Shown piece after piece: positions 21,721 to 32,649 of a stretch of 64,000 nt of DNA. Made by a program: the position numbers and the translations under genes. How positions within the stretch are numbered: the first letter of the stretch is position 1; each line of letters begins with the position of its first letter. The stretch is from positions 67,501 to 131,500 of the forward strand of contig CAJNDS010002463.1 in the NCBI GenBank assembly GCA_905221605.1, given 5' to 3'. This DNA comes from Symbiodinium natans (lineage: Eukaryota > Sar > Dinophyceae > Suessiales > Symbiodiniaceae). The notes beneath the pieces are model-generated. The model did no database searches. It was not told where the DNA came from and saw nothing but the letters and a program-made list of their open reading frames with translations.

Positions 21721-22013
21721 CGAAGGACATCAACGAAGCCTTCAGCCCAGATCTTTGCAGCCTCAAGAGGCCCTGGCACCCGCAGGACTAGGCTTGTCCG
21801 GAGTCAGCAGACAAACACACCAGGAGGGCCTTTCAGGCCTTTCGGGAATTTTTCCAACGGGCCTCACACCTGCCTCGCCTGTTCAGGCTTCAGGGGCTTC
21901 CCAAAAACCGCAGAGCCTTTCAGGGAGCTCCAGATGCCTCCCAGGGACCTCCAGGGCCACGCAAGGGTTTTTTAGGGGATTTCCAGAGTTCCAGGAACTT
22001 TTCAGGGGGGCTT
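21721..22013. other. no gene
   Basis: Purine/pyrimidine-biased sequence rich in CAGGG, TTCCAG and AGGGCCT words; open frames here have low-information proline/serine composition. Confidence 0.4.
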
Positions 22014-22090
22014 CACCACCACGACCACGACCACCACGACGACGACGACGAGGAGGACGACGACGACGGCGACGGCGGCGACGGCGACGA
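22014..22090 (+). repeat. (GAC/CCA/GGC)n triplet repeat
   Basis: About 77 bp of CACCACGAC, then GACGAC, then GGCGAC triplets, running directly into a CCCTAAA tract. Confidence 0.9.
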
Positions 22091-22099
22091 TAACGAAAT

Positions 22100-22560
22100 C
22101 ACTCTAAACCCTAAACCCTAATGCCTAAACCCCAAAACCTAAACCCTAAACCCCCCAACCTCCCTTGCTTGCTTGTTCCACTCCCAAGTCATCCAAGTCG
22201 CCCCTCGTTGAAAGTCGGTCAGCTGGAAGCCACGGGGCCGATGATCATCCTCAGGGCTCCGGGGACTTCGGGCTCTTTCGGTTTTTGGTGTTTGGGGTTT
22301 AGGGTTTAGGGTTTAGGGCGTTTAGGGTTTAGGGTTTAGGGTTCAGGGTTCAGGGTTCAGGGTTCGGGGTTTGGGTTTGGGGTTTGGGGTTTGGGGGCTC
22401 TTTCGGTTTAAGGTTCACGGCTGTAAGTTTGACTTCAAGACATGCCAAACTTGTATGGACCCTCAAAGACTTTAGGGCTACACCCGACAGCCCAGATCCA
22501 AAAAGACAGTGACCCTTGCGGATTAAGTGGTACATAGGGTTCAGGGTTTAAGGTTTAGCT
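22100..22560. repeat. telomere-like repeat mosaic
   Basis: CCCTAAA at 22,100-22,155; TTTAGGG/TTCAGGG/TTTGGGG at 22,290-22,397. A 62-residue minus ORF here is built from the repeat. Confidence 0.8.
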
Positions 22561-22689
22561 CTTACATCTTCACAACGCTGTCCTTGAAGCGGCGCAGCAG
22601 CTGCTGAAACACGTTGGCTTGGAATGCGTTCCATCGGTTCTTGACTGACCAGTCCGTGGCCAGTCGAAAAGCCCTGCTCAACAGGGCTT

Positions 22690-22827
22690 TGGGTTTAGGG
22701 TTTAGGGTTTAGGGTTTAGGGTTTAGGGTTTAGGGTTTAGGGTTTAGGGTTTAGGGTTTAGGGTTTAGGGTTTAGGGTTTAGGGTTTAGGGTTTAGGGTT
22801 TAGGGTTTAGGGTTTAGGGTTTAGGGC
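22690..22827 (+). repeat. perfect TTTAGGG array
   Basis: About 19 uninterrupted units. Confidence 0.95.
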
Positions 22828-22950
22828 TTCGGCTAAGCTTAAGAGCCCTAGATAGCCCTGGACCCCCAAGACCCTAAACCCGGGTACCGATCCGTATGCT
22901 ATGGACGCCAAGGGGCTGTTTACAAACCTTCTAAACCCTGCGCAGTATTC

Positions 22951-23061
22951 TGGGGTTTAGGGTTTAGGGTTTAGGGTTTAGGGTTTAGGGTTTAGGGTTT
23001 AGGGTTTAGGGTTTAGGTTTAGGGTTTAGGGGGAGGGTTGAGGGTTCGGGTTGAGGGTTCG
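22951..23061 (+). repeat. TTTAGGG array with degenerate end
   Basis: About ten perfect units followed by GGTTGAGGG/GGTTCGGG variants. Confidence 0.9.
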
Positions 23062-23382
23062 GCCAGATCTTGCTCCATACTGCAAAGCACTGGGAACCCT
23101 CTCCTATGCGATTTGTAGACCCAACATCTGCCTGGTCATCTCGTCTTGCGTGGGGAAAGCGGACTCGTACTTCTTCTGATTCCTGGGTGCTCATTTGCCC
23201 ACAAAAACAAACAACGCCATTGATGTTGTAGTTTCATGATGCTCCAATTCTATACGGCTTCCAAAAATAACCTGTCAAAAAGACACACATACAAACACAA
23301 TCATACACAAGGCACAAAGAATATGCGTACTTCTCAAGCCTGAAATATGCAACAAGCACAGCATAATCCTTCTGACAGGAAA
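23062..23382. other. no gene; probable 3' flank of minus-strand gene
   Basis: AT-richer than the neighbours, with CACACATACAAACAC-type simple sequence near 23,283-23,310. Downstream of the stop codon at 23,383. Confidence 0.4.
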
Positions 23383-24324
23383 TCACACAACAGGTGCTTC
23401 CGCCGAACCTAGGTTCTTGTCGTCTTCAAAACGCAACTCTTCATCCTTGTGAGCATGCGGATGGTGGATGACTTTCCACCCGTCCACCCGCTCAGCCACA
23501 AAGACAGACATGGGATCTTTTGTGTAGGGGCAGCGCTCCTTCCTGCGCATCTCGATTCTAAACGCTTTGATCCCCGGTCCTACCAAGGATTCCCGAATCT
23601 TGTCAGAAGCTCCTGCGACCACCAGTTGCCACGGCTGAGTGTCTAAGTCTTCTATGAGCACGTCCTTGCTGGACCTGCGTAGCTCCTCGTGCATCATGCC
23701 CCGCGCCGCCATGAGAATGGCATGAGCCTTCTTGCGCCCCACCCAGAGGCCTTGCGCCCGCATGCCAGGGATGTGCGTTGCCTGCAAGATATCTGGCAGC
23801 CTGCGACCACCGGCAGCTGCTGCGCACTCGCCCCAGAGCTGCACAAAGTAGTCCCGATGGCTCAGGCTTTCGACTCCATCCGTGCGGCTTCTCTTCTGCC
23901 CTTGCGCTCCGCGCGATTCTCCGGGCGTGACGCGCATGCACCCATGTTCAAGGTCAGCAGCGCCCCAGAGCGAGTCTAAAGGCTCACGCAAGATGGAAGG
24001 CACCGAGTCGGCGTGGCGAGCCTTGTCCAGGGCCAAAGCCAGGAAAGCAGCTCGGGAGTACCTGGGTTCCTCCACAGAGCATACTGCGTACTTAACAGAC
24101 GGACAACTCACATGAGATCCTTCAAGACGTTTTTTTAGGTCCTTACAACAACATTCGTGGCCTAAACTAAGTTCCTTGACCATGACCCAGGTGCTTCTGC
24201 TTGTTGCTTCCCAAGCCCAGGCCCCGTGCATCAGCTGTTTCCTGGGCTGCACTGGAAGCCTTCTGTAGGATTCTAGGCTTAGGGATTTAGGGCTTTGCGG
24301 CATAGAGGTTGAGGCTTTAGGCAT
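23383..24324 (-). CDS. hypothetical dinoflagellate protein
   Basis: A 313-codon open frame with protein-like composition over most of its length. The first 20 or so residues derive from degenerate telomere-like repeat (Pro/Ser/Lys-rich), so the true coding part probably begins later, possibly after an intron near 24,100-24,200. Visible features: a Lys/Arg-rich KRSRT patch near residue 145, a segment ending in GRKKAHAILMAARGMMHEEL, and a C-terminal SVFVAERVDGWKVIHHPHAH stretch followed by an acidic tail. No known family is recognised. The adjacent frame at 24,376-24,669 on the same strand could be an upstream exon. Confidence 0.45.
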   Translation of the reverse strand: MPKASTSMPQSPKSLSLESYRRLPVQPRKQLMHGAWAWEATSRSTWVMVKELSLGHECCCKDLKKRLEGSHVSCPSVKYAVCSVEEPRYSRAAFLALALDKARHADSVPSILREPLDSLWGAADLEHGCMRVTPGESRGAQGQKRSRTDGVESLSHRDYFVQLWGECAAAAGGRRLPDILQATHIPGMRAQGLWVGRKKAHAILMAARGMMHEELRRSSKDVLIEDLDTQPWQLVVAGASDKIRESLVGPGIKAFRIEMRRKERCPYTKDPMSVFVAERVDGWKVIHHPHAHKDEELRFEDDKNLGSAEAPVV

Positions 24325-24375
24325 TTTGGAGTTTATGGCTTTCGGGTTTAGGGTGTTCCCCGCGATGCGCGTCTG

Positions 24376-24669
24376 TCACATGAATACCGGCAAGAAACTC
24401 AAGAACAGCCGAGCTTCAAGGTATTGCCAATGACATGTGGAAAAACTAGTTGTGTTCAAAAACTGTTGGAGTTCCTGTGGGTGTGACTCCTTGGCTTCTG
24501 AGGGCGAAGCCAAGCAAGCACACTCACAGGCGAGATTCTTCGCCTGTTGGAAAATTTCTAAGGTGTCGTCGTCCGAATATACGCAGATCAGTCCACGAAA
24601 GGAACCATGGCCAATCCTGTACACGTCCATGCCGCAGAAGCTGTGGGAAGCTACTTTGTCAACATACAA
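24376..24669 (-). CDS. hypothetical exon upstream of the 23.4-24.3 kb gene
   Basis: 97 open codons with good protein-like composition (a hydrophobic FRGLICVYSDDD strand, then a Leu/Ala/Cys helix). It begins at or after a Met near 24,669 and ends at a stop just before the next ORF on the same strand. The plus-strand frame over the same bases looks weaker. Function unknown. Confidence 0.3.
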   Translation of the reverse strand: MYVDKVASHSFCGMDVYRIGHGSFRGLICVYSDDDTLEIFQQAKNLACECACLASPSEAKESHPQELQQFLNTTSFSTCHWQYLEARLFLSFLPVFM

Positions 24670-24878
24670 CCCTCTGCCTTATGCCCTAAAATCCAAACTC
24701 TACACCCTAAACCCCAAACTGTTTCCCTGCCTGCTCTATGCTGACTCCTGTGAGCCTGTGCCGGATGTTCGCAGAACTGCAGAAAGAGGGGGTAGGGGTT
24801 GAGGGTTTAGGGCTTAGGGCGCACACACACGCACAAAAAAAAAACAAAACATGACATTCCTTTCAGGGGGGTCCCTAT

Positions 24879-25199
24879 CGGGGGAGGAACAAGGTTGTTC
24901 GGCTTCAGGCCATGTCCTGAAAGCTTGCTCTTGTCTTGGGGGCTTGCTCCAAGGTTGAGGTTAATCACGACACTATAATCATTCCACGCGCAAAGCTGCC
25001 GTTTTCTGTTCTCTCGCAGCAGCTGGCGGATCTGAGGCGTCGGACGTCGTTTCCGTCCATGGCTGCCATGTCTCCTCGAAAGGCGCCGGCAGCCATCACC
25101 TCTCCCGCGCTTTGCACGCCCGATCCGCAGGGCACCTTTGGCAACGTAGTCTAGTAGGCTCGAAGTGTGCAGCGGCGCAGTTGGTCAATCGTTCCGAAG
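24879..25199 (+). repeat. 321-bp direct duplication, copy 1
   Basis: Nearly identical to 36,994-37,314 (constant offset of 12,115). It includes a 72-codon ORF (24,936-25,154) that is open and almost unchanged in both copies, and both edges are sharp. Confidence 0.9.
24936..25154 (+). CDS. small conserved ORF in the duplicated segment
   Basis: 72 codons. The other copy at 37,051-37,269 differs by one residue (Asp to Asn) by eye. Composition is protein-like: a VEVNH(D/N)TIIIPRAKL strand, a QQLADLRRR helix and an Ala/Pro/Ser-rich tail. No family is known. It may be an exon carried by the duplicated segment. Confidence 0.3.
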   Translation: MGACSKVEVNHDTIIIPRAKLPFSVLSQQLADLRRRTSFPSMAAMSPRKAPAAITSPALCTPDPQGTFGNVV

Positions 25200-25853
25200 C
25201 TGGAGCAAGTTCTGTCCGAGCGCCAGCTTGGCGGGACAGCATAAGCCAGCCGGATGTTGCGTTCTCCAACGATCCAGAAGTGCCGCCGGAAAAGCTTCGG
25301 GGCAAACTGGCGAAGGCCAGCCCTCGGGATCTGGGCTCGACGATGTCCTCGGGGCTGATTCATCACGATTTGACGGTGGCACCCACCTTCCCCCCGAAGT
25401 TCCTGATCCAACAAAACACGGGGTCGCGACATACGCCGGGAGCGATGTCATGTTGACAGGGGCTGTTTCCCATTCCACCACTCCAGTCCTTTTCCCAGCG
25501 CAAGCTTGCTGCTTTGCCGGGGGCTATGTTCAAGCCTCGTGCATCGTGCGAAAAATCAGGCATAAAAGAATTGACTTCAACCTGGTAGGCCGAGTGCGTG
25601 ACAACTCATCGCGCGCTTCTGCTCAAATGCGGAGATGATGGTGAAGTTCGCCACCAACTGCGAGCTTGAGTTCATGCTGGGCTCATGGACGTTGATGATG
25701 GTCACCACCAGTCATGGAGCACATAGACATGTGCCAGCAACACCCCACAAGAAAACGCTTAGCCACGTGGCCTCCTGCAGATCCCAAAGGGACGACGTAC
25801 ATGGACTGAAGCTTCGCCCTGCTCCTTTGGCACGGCGATGTCACACAGCCTGA
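25112..25853 (+). CDS. possible plus-strand exons
   Basis: Two frames (25,112-25,456, with a charged/proline-rich sequence; 25,635-25,853, starting MMVKFATNCELEFM) read like protein, but a third frame (25,165-25,638) and minus ORFs overlap. They may continue a gene started in the duplicated segment. No family is recognised and splice sites are not established. Confidence 0.2.
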
Positions 25854-27879
25854 GCAAAAGAAACGCAAGCGCGCGCCCAGCACATTTGCCACCTGTCGTT
25901 CAGAGCACAACAAGACACGAGCGGCCGACTGTGCAAAAATCTCTGGCAGTGAACGCGTTGGCGCTTGCACCTGGGCACTGCACTTCAACTGCTGTAGTGG
26001 GGGGGCCTGTGGGACTATTGGTTCGATGGAGACAACTCCGCGCACGTACCATAGGCACCCGTTCACATGTTCGTCGTGTTCTTCACTTTCGCTATGCAAC
26101 GGCGACACGGAGAAAGAATCGTCTCCTGTTGAGCTCTGAAGGTGGTCTTGAGGCGAAGGCCTGCTTGCACTTCTTCGTGCACTTGACTGCTTTCGCCCTT
26201 ACCCAGTTGAGCTCCGAACCTGCGAGAAACGCAAGACAAGTTGCCACACTTCGTTCTTGACACGCAAGGCCGAGCAAGGCCGAGAAAGGCCGAGAGCAGT
26301 GCTGAGGCTGCGGCTCTTCGTGAGTCGCATTGAGCTTTTGCCTAACTCGGAAGTTGACGGTAGGATCCATTCCAAGATCCATTCCACAGAACAATTCTGC
26401 AATCTGGAGCGATGCAACCAAGGCGCCACAAGCTTTGTTGACAGCCCTCAATTCCTGCAACATCCAGCAGAGAGCAGGCTTCAGTTGTTTCCCCGGGCAA
26501 GTCAAAGCAATCGAGGCGCCCGGCCTTTAGCTTTACGGAGTTGCCAGCTGCTTCCAGGGGGCACTCCGTCAGAACCTCAGTCAGGGTCTCGGGAGCTGCT
26601 GTGTGTCAAATCCAGTCGCTCGCAGTTGAGCTCACCAGAAACCTCCGGCAAGCAGGGACAGATCAAGCAGAAGCCTAGAAAGCACAAAGACGTTCTTCAC
26701 AAAAACGCAAGCTGCACGAGACATGCGCGAAGCTAATCGCAATGGTTGGCGACGAACTCCACAACAACAAAGAAAGCTGTCAGCGAATGACAGCAGCGCA
26801 AAACAGCAAAGGAGACCCAAGCCGTCAGGGCACCAGCTGAAACATATTCGGAGACGTCAACACCATCCTCGGCAAAGGATAGCGACAATCCAACATTTGC
26901 CCTGTCCGCGCATGTATCTTTGCTGCGAAATGAGACAACAAACTCGCCTAGGGGCCACACAATGTCTTTCATGGCGGCGTCGATCTCGCTATTGCCTTTG
27001 GGTAGCTTTGACCTGCCGCTGCTGGAGTGTGTTGAACTGGACTGGGCTCTCCCAGGATGGCCTCTTCTGAAACTGCGTGGACCCACGCAATCCTCTTGTC
27101 TCGGCTCCTGGGCAAACGTAGAGAGCATTGCTCAAGGGCAGCGGCATTAAGACAAAAACTCACAAAAACCCCCGCGCTTCTTGTCAATCCAGGACCACGT
27201 GATGTGAAGCGAAACAGAACATCCCGGACCCTCCCTTGGCCCTTCCTTGGTGACGCCTCAATCACCCCGCCCTTTTGTACATGGCAAGTAAACAGGCAGT
27301 AAAACGGTAAGCCAAAATCTGCTAAAGTTCGAGCTTATGTGCACGAGAAGTGCTGCACGCGACAATACGAAGTTGTTCATCGTGAGAAGTCACAGAAGAG
27401 AAAAACAAGGACCTGCCACAGTTCGCGGCCATGAGGAGTCTGCTTGAGGAAATGGTGTTTCAACCCATGCCTGCCAGCTCCATCAATGCGAAAGCTTTTT
27501 GGGAATGCCTGCTTTTTGGCTTCGGCAAGCCTTTGCCCATGTCGCGCTAACCTGAAGCGAAGCAAAGGGTTTTAACACACACGAGAGTCCAGGTCATGTT
27601 GACAAGAGAGAAAAGACAAAGGGCGCGACAGACGCAGGAGGCCATGTCATGTCTCCTGAGAATCTGAGAAAGAAAATGAGCGAGACATCGACCGGGGAGC
27701 ATGTCAAGATGACATGATGAAAAAGAAACAAGAACGTGACACACGCGAGTGCGCGTGGATCTGGGTGTGACATGCACGGGCGTGGGGGTGGGGGTGGGGA
27801 TGAGGTTTGCGTGGGCGTAGGCACGCACCCGCACACGCGCACGTGCGTTCACCCGTACCACCCCAAAGCACTGCAACGC
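25854..27879. other. no recognisable gene
   Basis: Minus-strand frames at 26,092-26,505 and 26,733-27,128 are moderately protein-like (the latter with a hydrophobic C-terminus) but carry no motif. The sequence at 26,260-26,290 has a short GGCCGAG(C/A)AA repeat. 27,770-27,850 is a purine-pyrimidine alternating GTGGGGGTG/GCACGCACCC stretch. No RNA gene seen. Confidence 0.4.
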
Positions 27880-29540
27880 TAAACAGAGGCTCTCGTGATT
27901 AAGAGAGAGAGAAGGGAGAACACCAAAAACACCTATGAGCAAACGCATGTGCCTCAAGAACCCTTGTGATTAGACAAGGCAAGCTTTCCTCGCAACTATC
28001 GCGGTAGCTAGTGGGAAACCAGGCTGCTCCAATTTCTGAGGCTGACGCAGTGGAAAATACAGTGCAACATCTCGCGTGTCGCGAGCAGCCTCACATCACT
28101 TCCGCGAAGCGAACTTTGTCCATCTCATGAGTACCCCATAGTTGCCTGTACAAGCTGCCCCTAACTGCCTCTATTTTCTACTTCAGCTTATTGACTTAAG
28201 CGAGGCTAGCGAGCCTTGAAACGCGGCGCTCGCGGCGCTCGCCACCGTCTGTGACACCTCATCTGTTGCACAGACAGAATACACTGAAGGACTGAAGACA
28301 CGTTGCGTCAGAAAACACCTGACAACTCACTCACATCCCACCACGTATGTTAGCATCTGCAATTTGCAGGCATTCTGTCCAAGGACCTCCGCCTAGCGGC
28401 CTCTTCTCCTTCGACAAGGACACCGGACGTTTGATCTTCATGTTCGTAATGCTCCTATTGTCCTAGTCATAGCAAAGAGTGAAAGCGAAACCGACGATAG
28501 ACAGACAGATGGACAAATTGAAGAGGGGAACGCCACTGGATCGAACTCTTCCCTGGGCGCGTGCGTGGGTGGATCCGCCTGTGATCACCTGTGTGTGGGC
28601 ATGGGCGCAAACGCACGTGCAGGCGCGATCACGCGCGCATAGGCCTGCGTGGGCGTGGGCGTGAGGCGTGCGCCTGGCCTGTGCCTGGCACTGTGCCTGC
28701 GAGCGCGCGTGCCAGCACACGTGCAGCGCACGCGCAGCACACGCGCAGCACCCTCGCAGCACACGCGCGCAGCACACACGCAGCACACGCGCAGCTGCGC
28801 GGGCGCACTCTTTATCTCTTTGGAAGCACGCCTCTCGTGATTAAGCGATTCTCTTGTCAACCAGATGGAAAACAGCACACCAAACGCACTGCAAGCAAAC
28901 GCATGTGCCTAAAGCTCCCTTCTGGACCCAACTATCCACCCAACTATCGCGGCAATTAATCAGAAACCAGGCTCGAGGGTGCAGGGCACTCCATGTGCTG
29001 AGGCTGATGCAGTGGCAAGGCCAGTGAAACAGGTTGCGAGTCGCGAGCAGCCTCACATCACTTCCGTGAAGCGAAGCCAGTACAACCTGCCTCTAATTGC
29101 CCCGGTTTTTTTGCCTCAACTTCTTGACTTAAGCGAACCCCCTGGCACAGGAAAGACCGCTGCGTCGAGCCTTGAAACATGGCGCTCGCGGCGCTCGCCA
29201 ACCATTTGTTGCACCTCATCTGTTGCACAGGCAGAATACCCTGAAGGACTGAAGGCACGTTGCGTCGAAAACACCTAACACCAACTCACTCACATCCCAT
29301 CCACCACCCAAACAGGCGGCGCACGTCAGCGTCCACACTTTCCAGACATTCTGTCCAATGACCCCCCGGACGTTAGTTCCTCATGTTTCTTAGTTCTCCT
29401 AACGTCCTCTTGCAGAGTTAGGGAGTGATAGCAAAGAGTGAGAGCGAGACCGCCAGATAGACTGACAGACGGAAAGGCAGAGGCAACAGAGACAAGCGGC
29501 ATGTTGAGATGGGGCATGCCGCTGGATCGCACTCTTCCCC
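27880..29540 (+). repeat. diverged tandem duplication, unit about 0.95 kb
   Basis: 27,880-28,560 and 28,830-29,540 share ordered blocks: TCTCGTGATTAAG, GCAAACGCATGTGCCT, GCCTCACATCACTTCCG, TTGACTTAAGCGA, GCGGCGCTCGCGGCGCTCGCC, CTGAAGGACTGAAG, CATTCTGTCCAA and CACTGGATCG or its variant. The spacer of copy 1 holds GC-rich alternating sequence. The right end of copy 2 runs into the inverted duplication beginning at 29,311. Confidence 0.75.
28690..28800. repeat. GCGCAGCACAC-type simple repeat
   Basis: About 110 bp of imperfect 10-12 bp units mixing GCGC, CACAC and GCAGC; alternating purine-pyrimidine composition could adopt Z-form DNA. Confidence 0.75.
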
Positions 29541-31041
29541 ACTCCCCGCTAAGCCCTTTGCCGCAGAAACCTGGGCGCTGCTGTGCTCGGCTCGCCTGCC
29601 CGATCTTGGATTTCGACATCCCGTAATGGGCATGCAAGTCTGGGATGACAGCCTGATGATGACCACGGCGCAAGGGCCGCAAGAGCCCATCATCGCCTTT
29701 GTGATCGGGCTAAACGCTAGAGCGTGGCCCTGACAGGGTCTCTCCATCCTGTACAGCTCAGTACAGACAGTGCGGAGCTTAGGCGGGGGCATATCTCATC
29801 TGTCACGATTCTTTTTAAGGCTTTTGTGTTTTTTTTCTCGTCTTCCTGTCCCTCTCCAGCAGCGTTGGCTGCACCACCGCCGGCCTCCTGAAAACAGCAG
29901 AGAACAGCATGGGGTTGAATAATCTGGCCAAAACGGCAAAACGCGTGCGCGGGCCGGGGGCGCGGCAGCCCAGCCGGCGACGCTTTTCTTGGGGGTCCCC
30001 TGTGGCAAACAGCAAACAGCAACCACACAGCAGTGACAACGGAAACCATGAACTGCATTATGTCCCTCACGGCCTCAGTCCACGCCCCAGAAACCGCTTT
30101 CAACGCCTCGGCACATGGATTCGGCCAACGGGAGTGCTGCACCACCGATTACCAGCGACCCCCGAGTCACCTCAGCTCTCAAATCTTCCAGCTTGGCACG
30201 CGGCCCAGGATGGCAGGTGTTGGTAGCAGCTTCGCCGGGGCCTCTCTTAGGTTCATGCAGAATGGATGTATAGCTGTGGCAGAGTAGGAAAGTCCCTTCA
30301 CCCTCGTATTGCCTTGGACGACTTCAAACTCGCAGCGTCCTGGCGCGCTCGTGGCATGTCCTCTTGATAAGATGTCTCAGCAAATTCGGACCTTGCGGAT
30401 CTTGAGCTGAAAGGTCGTGGGCTCCTAGCTTAGGCAGTGTTGATCACTGTTGATCTAAACTGCCCTTTGAAGTCTCATGGCCGCACATAAGACTCCTTGT
30501 TCTGGTAAGGGTAGCAAACCGGGCTTGCATGGCTTCAGATCAACTGCGATGTCAAAGAGCCGCCAGTCGTCCTTGTTCAGGCACAGGAACTTGCCGCCAC
30601 TTCGCTCCTGTAGATGGCTTTGCAGGCGCACGCAACGCAGGGAGAGGCCCCACCAAGACACGGACATGTGGCAGGTCCAAGGGCTTGGAATCCAACGAAG
30701 TCCCCACCTCAAGTGAGCTCAACGGAGGTCATGCATCACTGAAGGGGGACAAGGATTGCAAGCCAGCCGTGGCAGAGCTCGGGGGCTCGCGGAGGGAAGC
30801 AGCGTGACCGGATTGCATTCCTTCAAGCGGGATTTTGGTATAGCAGGTAGCATTGCGCAGGCATCTGCCCAGCACCACGCGAAGGACTGTAAGAGCAACT
30901 CCCGGGAGCCGACGCAGAATATGTGCTAGCTTTGCGGAAGGCATCCGCAATCAGCAGCACAACACAAACATGCTGGGAAAGGTCCTTCAAGCCGATAGAC
31001 ATTGGAGCATCCGACTGCAAGGGAGCCACCTGGAATGGACA
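29311..31041. repeat. 1.7-kb inverted duplication, copy A (uninterrupted)
   Basis: Reverse complement of 53,002-53,872 joined to 61,923-62,775. Differences are few by eye, with one or two small indels near 29,950-30,020. The position equivalent to the copia insertion lies at about 30,165-30,170 (sequence CCCGAGTCACCTCAG on the plus strand) and is undisturbed, so this copy preserves the empty site. Confidence 0.95.
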
Positions 31042-31053
31042 TGAGTCCCACAC
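29330..31053 (-). CDS. hypothetical multi-exon gene in the duplication (copy A)
   Basis: Several exon-like blocks on the minus strand are conserved in the inverted copy: around 30,930-31,053 (APMSIGLKDLSQHVC then a hydrophobic helix), 30,729-30,950 (an alternative frame over part of the same bases), 30,455-30,712 (KFLCLNKDDWRLFDIAVDL), about 30,200-30,300 (AIHPFCMNLREAP) and 29,990-30,145 (a helical ALKAVSGAWTEAVRDIMQF). They are in different frames with non-open sequence between, as expected for exons. On the plus strand a block near 29,620-29,735 (VWDDSLMMTTAQGPQEP) is also conserved. No family is recognised, and splice sites are not assigned. Confidence 0.35.
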
Positions 31054-31089
31054 GCTAGGACCTGCTAGGACATGCTAGGACACGCTGAG

Positions 31090-31660
31090 CAGAACAACCG
31101 CACATACGAATCGAAGACGCACCAATACGCAAAATAACTGCACACAGATCACATAGCATATAGTGAACCAAGACGCACCAAGAAGCAACACAACCGCAGA
31201 GCAAGCGGAGACGCACCAATAAACAGAACAAGACGCAAACCATTGCATAATTATAGTGAGCGAAGACGCTCCAACAAGCAAAACAACCGCACAGTCAGAC
31301 GCACCAAGAAGCAGAAAAACTGCACATAGTACGCGAAGATGCAGCAATAAGCATAACAACTGCTTACAACTGTTTGCACATAGACCATATAATAACCGAC
31401 GACGCACTAATAAGCAAAACAACCGCTAGGAAGCGAACACCAATAAACATGACAAGCGTGTATAGAACGAAGACGCACACGCGCCAACATGCAGAACAAC
31501 CTCGCACCAATAAGCAAGACCACCGCACATAGTAAGCGAAAACGCACATAAACGCACCAACAAGCAAAACAACTGCACGTAGATCATATAGTAAGCGGAG
31601 ATGCACCAATATGCAGAAAAACCGCAGATAGTAAGCGAAGACGCACCAATAAGGAAAACT
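31090..31660. repeat. degenerate minisatellite, about 40-bp unit
   Basis: Roughly a dozen units built on GAAGACGCACCAATAAGC followed by AAAACAACCGCACATAG, with variable spacing. The minus frames are open through it and encode cysteine/leucine/valine-rich repeats, which I regard as by-products. Confidence 0.8.
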
Positions 31661-32640
31661 TGGGAATCAGGATGACAGACGAGGACGCCACCACCCACGT
31701 GACTCATCCTCGTGGCTGTCAGCAACCATAGCAAAAAGCGAAGACAGTCACGAGGATGACGTACCTCCATGACCCTCAGAGGCCTCATCCTCGTGCCCGT
31801 CTGCACTTTTGAGGCATGCTATGACCGAAAACGGGCCAAAACGCTGGACTCCCACCAGCACAGCTCGATTCGCGAACGCTTTCGAACGCTTTCAGACGCG
31901 AAGGCTACCCGGAAACTCCCAACCCCGGAAACCGCACCTCTTGAATGGGAACCCTGCTGCTACACATTCGGGAAAAGATCTCACTTAACCAGTTCGCAGG
32001 AGCTGGGACAAAAGGTGTTCATGGACTGAGGCTGTCTCTGTGGAGCATTTCCCAAATCTCATCGCATTGGAACGTGAGTCTGTGCAATGTGGCTCTACGC
32101 CTCTTCACCTCAAAATGCCGGGAGCATCTACTTCGACCGCGACCTGATCTGCTCCCGCATTTCTCCACCCTGCTTCGCGAGGACCACGCGCCGGCACCAC
32201 ATGCATCTTCGTGTGCGTTCATGGCTTCATTCCCCGCCCCCAACATCTGGAGGAGCGTAATCATACTCATAGGCGCAGAAATCAACCTAGTGTAGAAATG
32301 TCTTGTGATCTTCAGGGCCTGATCTCGTCGGATTGATTTCAGCCAGGTTTCCGGGAAGCTGTTGTCCTAAAATCCTCAGACAGACACCTGCTAATTCATC
32401 TCAACATTTCTGCAGCTGGGCTCCGTGCCTTGTTCACCAGCCAATCCACCAAGTCGTTCTTGTTCAAGAACAACTGGGCAAGAAAGCACGAGAACCAGAA
32501 AGCGCATGGGGGTTACTCAGCATGTGTCAACTTCGCATCCGCGAACCCATTGCTTGCAAACCACACCTTGACACCAACGTTCCCGCGCTTGCCCGTGTCC
32601 TGGAACCACGAGGCTAGATGGGTCGGGCAGCACACGGAAA
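31661..32640. other. no recognisable gene
   Basis: Contains a short dispersed repeat (GAGGATGA...GTGACTCATCCTCG...GTCACGAGGATGACG near 31,667-31,765) with partly inverted arrangement. ORFs at 31,769-32,617 have no motif. Confidence 0.4.
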
Positions 32641-32649
32641 ATAAAAAAA

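Noticed and set aside
26092-26505. RAVNK motif as a reverse-transcriptase remnant
   Set aside because: A single short match without any other RT motif nearby.
30060-30230. Solo LTR or element scar in copy A of the duplication
   Set aside because: The sequence is continuous with the reconstructed empty site, with no LTR remnant or duplicated target.
31055-31806. Minus-strand Cys/Leu/Val-rich ORFs
   Set aside because: Periodic translation of the 40-bp minisatellite.
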